From NCBI RefSeq assembly GCF_001043915.1, contig NZ_LABX01000154.1, forward strand, positions 1 to 55,409: a stretch of DNA of 55,409 nt, written 5' to 3'. The notes under the pieces are model-generated. The model made no database searches. It was not told where the DNA came from and was given only the letters and a program-made list of their open reading frames with translations. The translations under genes and the position numbers were made by a program. Of the stretch, positions 54,220-55,409 are shown one piece after another; the first letter of the stretch is position 1, and each line of letters starts with the position of its first letter. This stretch comes from Methylobacterium aquaticum. Lineage in GTDB: Bacteria > Pseudomonadota > Alphaproteobacteria > Rhizobiales > Beijerinckiaceae.

Positions 54220-55053
54220 ATGTCAGAGCCGTCCCCGAGAGTGCCGCCGGATGCGGGCGCGTTGCAGGCCCCCCTCGCCCGGCTGCTGCGCCCGCTGGTG
54301 CGCTTGTTCGTGCGCAGCGGGATCACCTTCCCGGCGCTGACCGACCTGTTGCGCGAGCTTTACGTGAACGTCGCCGAGTACGACTTCGCCCTGCCCGGCA
54401 AGGACCAGACCGACAGCCGGGTGAGCCTGCTCACCGGCATCCACCGCAAGGAAGTGCGGCGCCTGCGCGGCGCCGGCGCGCCGGTGAGTGCGGTGCCGGC
54501 CTCGGTCTCGCGCACCAGCCGGATCATCGCCCGCTGGGTCGCCGCGCCGGACTTCACGGATGCCGACGGCCGGCCCATAGCCCTGCCAAGGGTGGCGGAG
54601 AGCGGCCCGTCCTTCGAGAGCCTGGTCGCCTCGGTGACCCGGGACCTGCGCCCGCGGGCGGTGCTGGACGAGTGGCTCGACCGCGGCCTCGTCACCCTCG
54701 ACGACCAGGAGCGCATCGTGCTGGCCGAGGCGGCCTTCGTGCCGAGCGGCGGCGGCAGCCAGCAGCTCTATTATTTCGGCCGCAACCTCCACGACCACAT
54801 CGCCGCCGCGGTCACCAATATCCTGGAGGAGAAGCCGCGCTTCCTCGAACGGGCCGTGCATTACGACGGGCTGTCGCCCGAGCTGGCGCGGCGGCTGGAG
54901 ACGCGGGCGCGGGAGATCGCCATGGAGGCGTTGCAGCAGGCCAACCGCGAGGCGCATGCCGCCTGCCAGACCGATCCGGGCGGCGAGGCGCGCTGGAACT
55001 TCGGCATCTACATCTATGCCGAGGACGCCTCCCGCCCCGCGCCGAAGGCGTGA
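54220..55053 (+). CDS. DUF6502 family protein
   Basis: A 277-residue soluble protein. The first half resembles a winged helix-turn-helix region (RLFVRSGITFPALTDLLREL, LLTGIHRKEVRRLRG), the second half is helical. Such proteins occur upstream of DUF5666 genes; function unknown, with DNA binding plausible and autoregulation through the palindromes upstream a natural guess. No ribosome site precedes ATG 54220 and a likely promoter ends at it, so the mRNA may be leaderless. A 12-base gap separates it from the DUF5666 gene. Confidence 0.8.
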   Translation: MSEPSPRVPPDAGALQAPLARLLRPLVRLFVRSGITFPALTDLLRELYVNVAEYDFALPGKDQTDSRVSLLTGIHRKEVRRLRGAGAPVSAVPASVSRTSRIIARWVAAPDFTDADGRPIALPRVAESGPSFESLVASVTRDLRPRAVLDEWLDRGLVTLDDQERIVLAEAAFVPSGGGSQQLYYFGRNLHDHIAAAVTNILEEKPRFLERAVHYDGLSPELARRLETRAREIAMEALQQANREAHAACQTDPGGEARWNFGIYIYAEDASRPAPKA

Positions 55054-55064
55054 GGGAACGGCCG

Positions 55065-55409
55065 ATGCCACGCGCCTCCTCCGTCACCCGGCGCGGTCTG
55101 CTGCGCCTCCTCTTCGGTGCGAGCGGGCTCGCGGTCACGGGGCCCGCACGGTCTACCGGCGACAAGGTCCTCGATCAGGGCATCGGCGGGACCGGCATCC
55201 GGCCGGGGCCCGACGAGGAGGGCGACCGCGGCATCGGCGGCACCGGCGTCGTCGGCACCATCCGGGGCTTCGGCAGCATCATCGTCAACGACCTGCGCAT
55301 CGCCTACCCACCCGACGTGCCGGTGATGATCGACGGGCGCCCGGCCCGGGTCGAGGACCTGCGGGTCGGCCAAGTGGTCCAGACCCTGGTCCAGACCCTG
55401 GTCCAGACC
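55065..55409 (+). CDS. DUF5666 domain exported protein, 5' part
   Basis: The first 115 residues of a protein that runs off the window. A TAT-type leader (TRRGLLRLLFGASGLAV) is followed by a glycine motif GIGGTG repeated twice (QGIGGTG, RGIGGTG) and the DUF5666 start GTIRGFGSIIVNDLRI with PVMIDGRPARVEDLRVGQVV. DUF5666 domains are small beta-barrels of unknown function in exported proteins. GAGGGAA precedes the ATG. The visible end is a 12-base tandem repeat encoding QTLV. Confidence 0.8.
   Translation, partial: MPRASSVTRRGLLRLLFGASGLAVTGPARSTGDKVLDQGIGGTGIRPGPDEEGDRGIGGTGVVGTIRGFGSIIVNDLRIAYPPDVPVMIDGRPARVEDLRVGQVVQTLVQTLVQT
55376..55409. repeat. 12-bp in-frame tandem repeat at the window edge
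   Basis: GGTCCAGACCCT is repeated at 55376, 55388 and, partially, 55400, encoding QTLV units in the DUF5666 protein. It may continue beyond the window. DUF5666 proteins normally have one VxV strand here, so the extra units look like slippage. Confidence 0.85.

Overview
The window is very GC-rich, densely coded DNA with many 1-4 base start/stop overlaps and frequent GTG starts. It looks like an alphaproteobacterium of the Methylobacterium type (Hyphomicrobiales). The pointers are a cysteine-type periplasmic formate dehydrogenase with its alphaproteobacterial accessory genes, a single-chain methylmalonyl-CoA mutase, carA, addA next to trxA, and dispersed palindromic intergenic repeats. The assignment is inferred from gene content; no rRNA, tRNA or CRISPR array was seen.

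Layout. 1-2.9 kb: minus-strand molybdenum hydroxylase operon (2Fe-2S subunit, Mo subunit, small cytochrome c). 3-7.3 kb: a Uma2-type nuclease-fold protein, a YqeY/GatB-like protein divergent from carA, a membrane protein, a methyltransferase and a small membrane protein. 7.6-10.7 kb: two exported flavoproteins (cholesterol-oxidase-like GMC enzyme and amine-oxidase-like enzyme). 10.7-14.3 kb: small proteins, an HtrA-like protease coupled to a DUF817 membrane protein, and the first copy of a 103-bp repeat. 14.3-22.7 kb: methylmalonyl-CoA mutase, M23 peptidase, AddA, thioredoxin. 22.8-26.8 kb: molybdate transporter genes modBC (no modA), a GST, an HpcH/HpaI aldolase and an esterase. 27.1-40.7 kb: formate dehydrogenase operon with accessory genes (biotin/lipoate-ligase-like, DUF6505, DUF6352, DUF3305, DUF3306, TorD, a small TAT protein, FdhABC, two small exported or anchored proteins), plus a divergent polyferredoxin and a WD40-cytochrome c fusion. 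40.8-42.4 kb: a zinc-responsive COG0523 GTPase behind a Zur-like palindrome. 42.6-47.5 kb: molybdenum cofactor genes with three MoeA homologues (one degenerate, one fused to a periplasmic-binding-like domain, one canonical) and mobB. 47.5-52.5 kb: a LysR pseudogene broken by the second copy of the 103-bp repeat, divergent from paoABC, followed by a frameshifted cupin gene. 52.7-55.4 kb: an outer-membrane beta-barrel protein, two small proteins, then a DUF6502-DUF5666 operon preceded by three 17-bp palindromes; the last gene runs off the window.

How it fits together. Much of the window is a molybdenum neighbourhood: uptake (modBC), cofactor insertion and nucleotide attachment (MoeA homologues, MobB), and three molybdoenzymes (the isoquinoline-oxidoreductase-like enzyme, formate dehydrogenase and PaoABC). 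The most interesting poorly described parts are the formate dehydrogenase accessory module, the divergent MoeA homologues, the three-palindrome control region before DUF6502, and several places where palindromic or tandem repeats have entered or duplicated gene ends.
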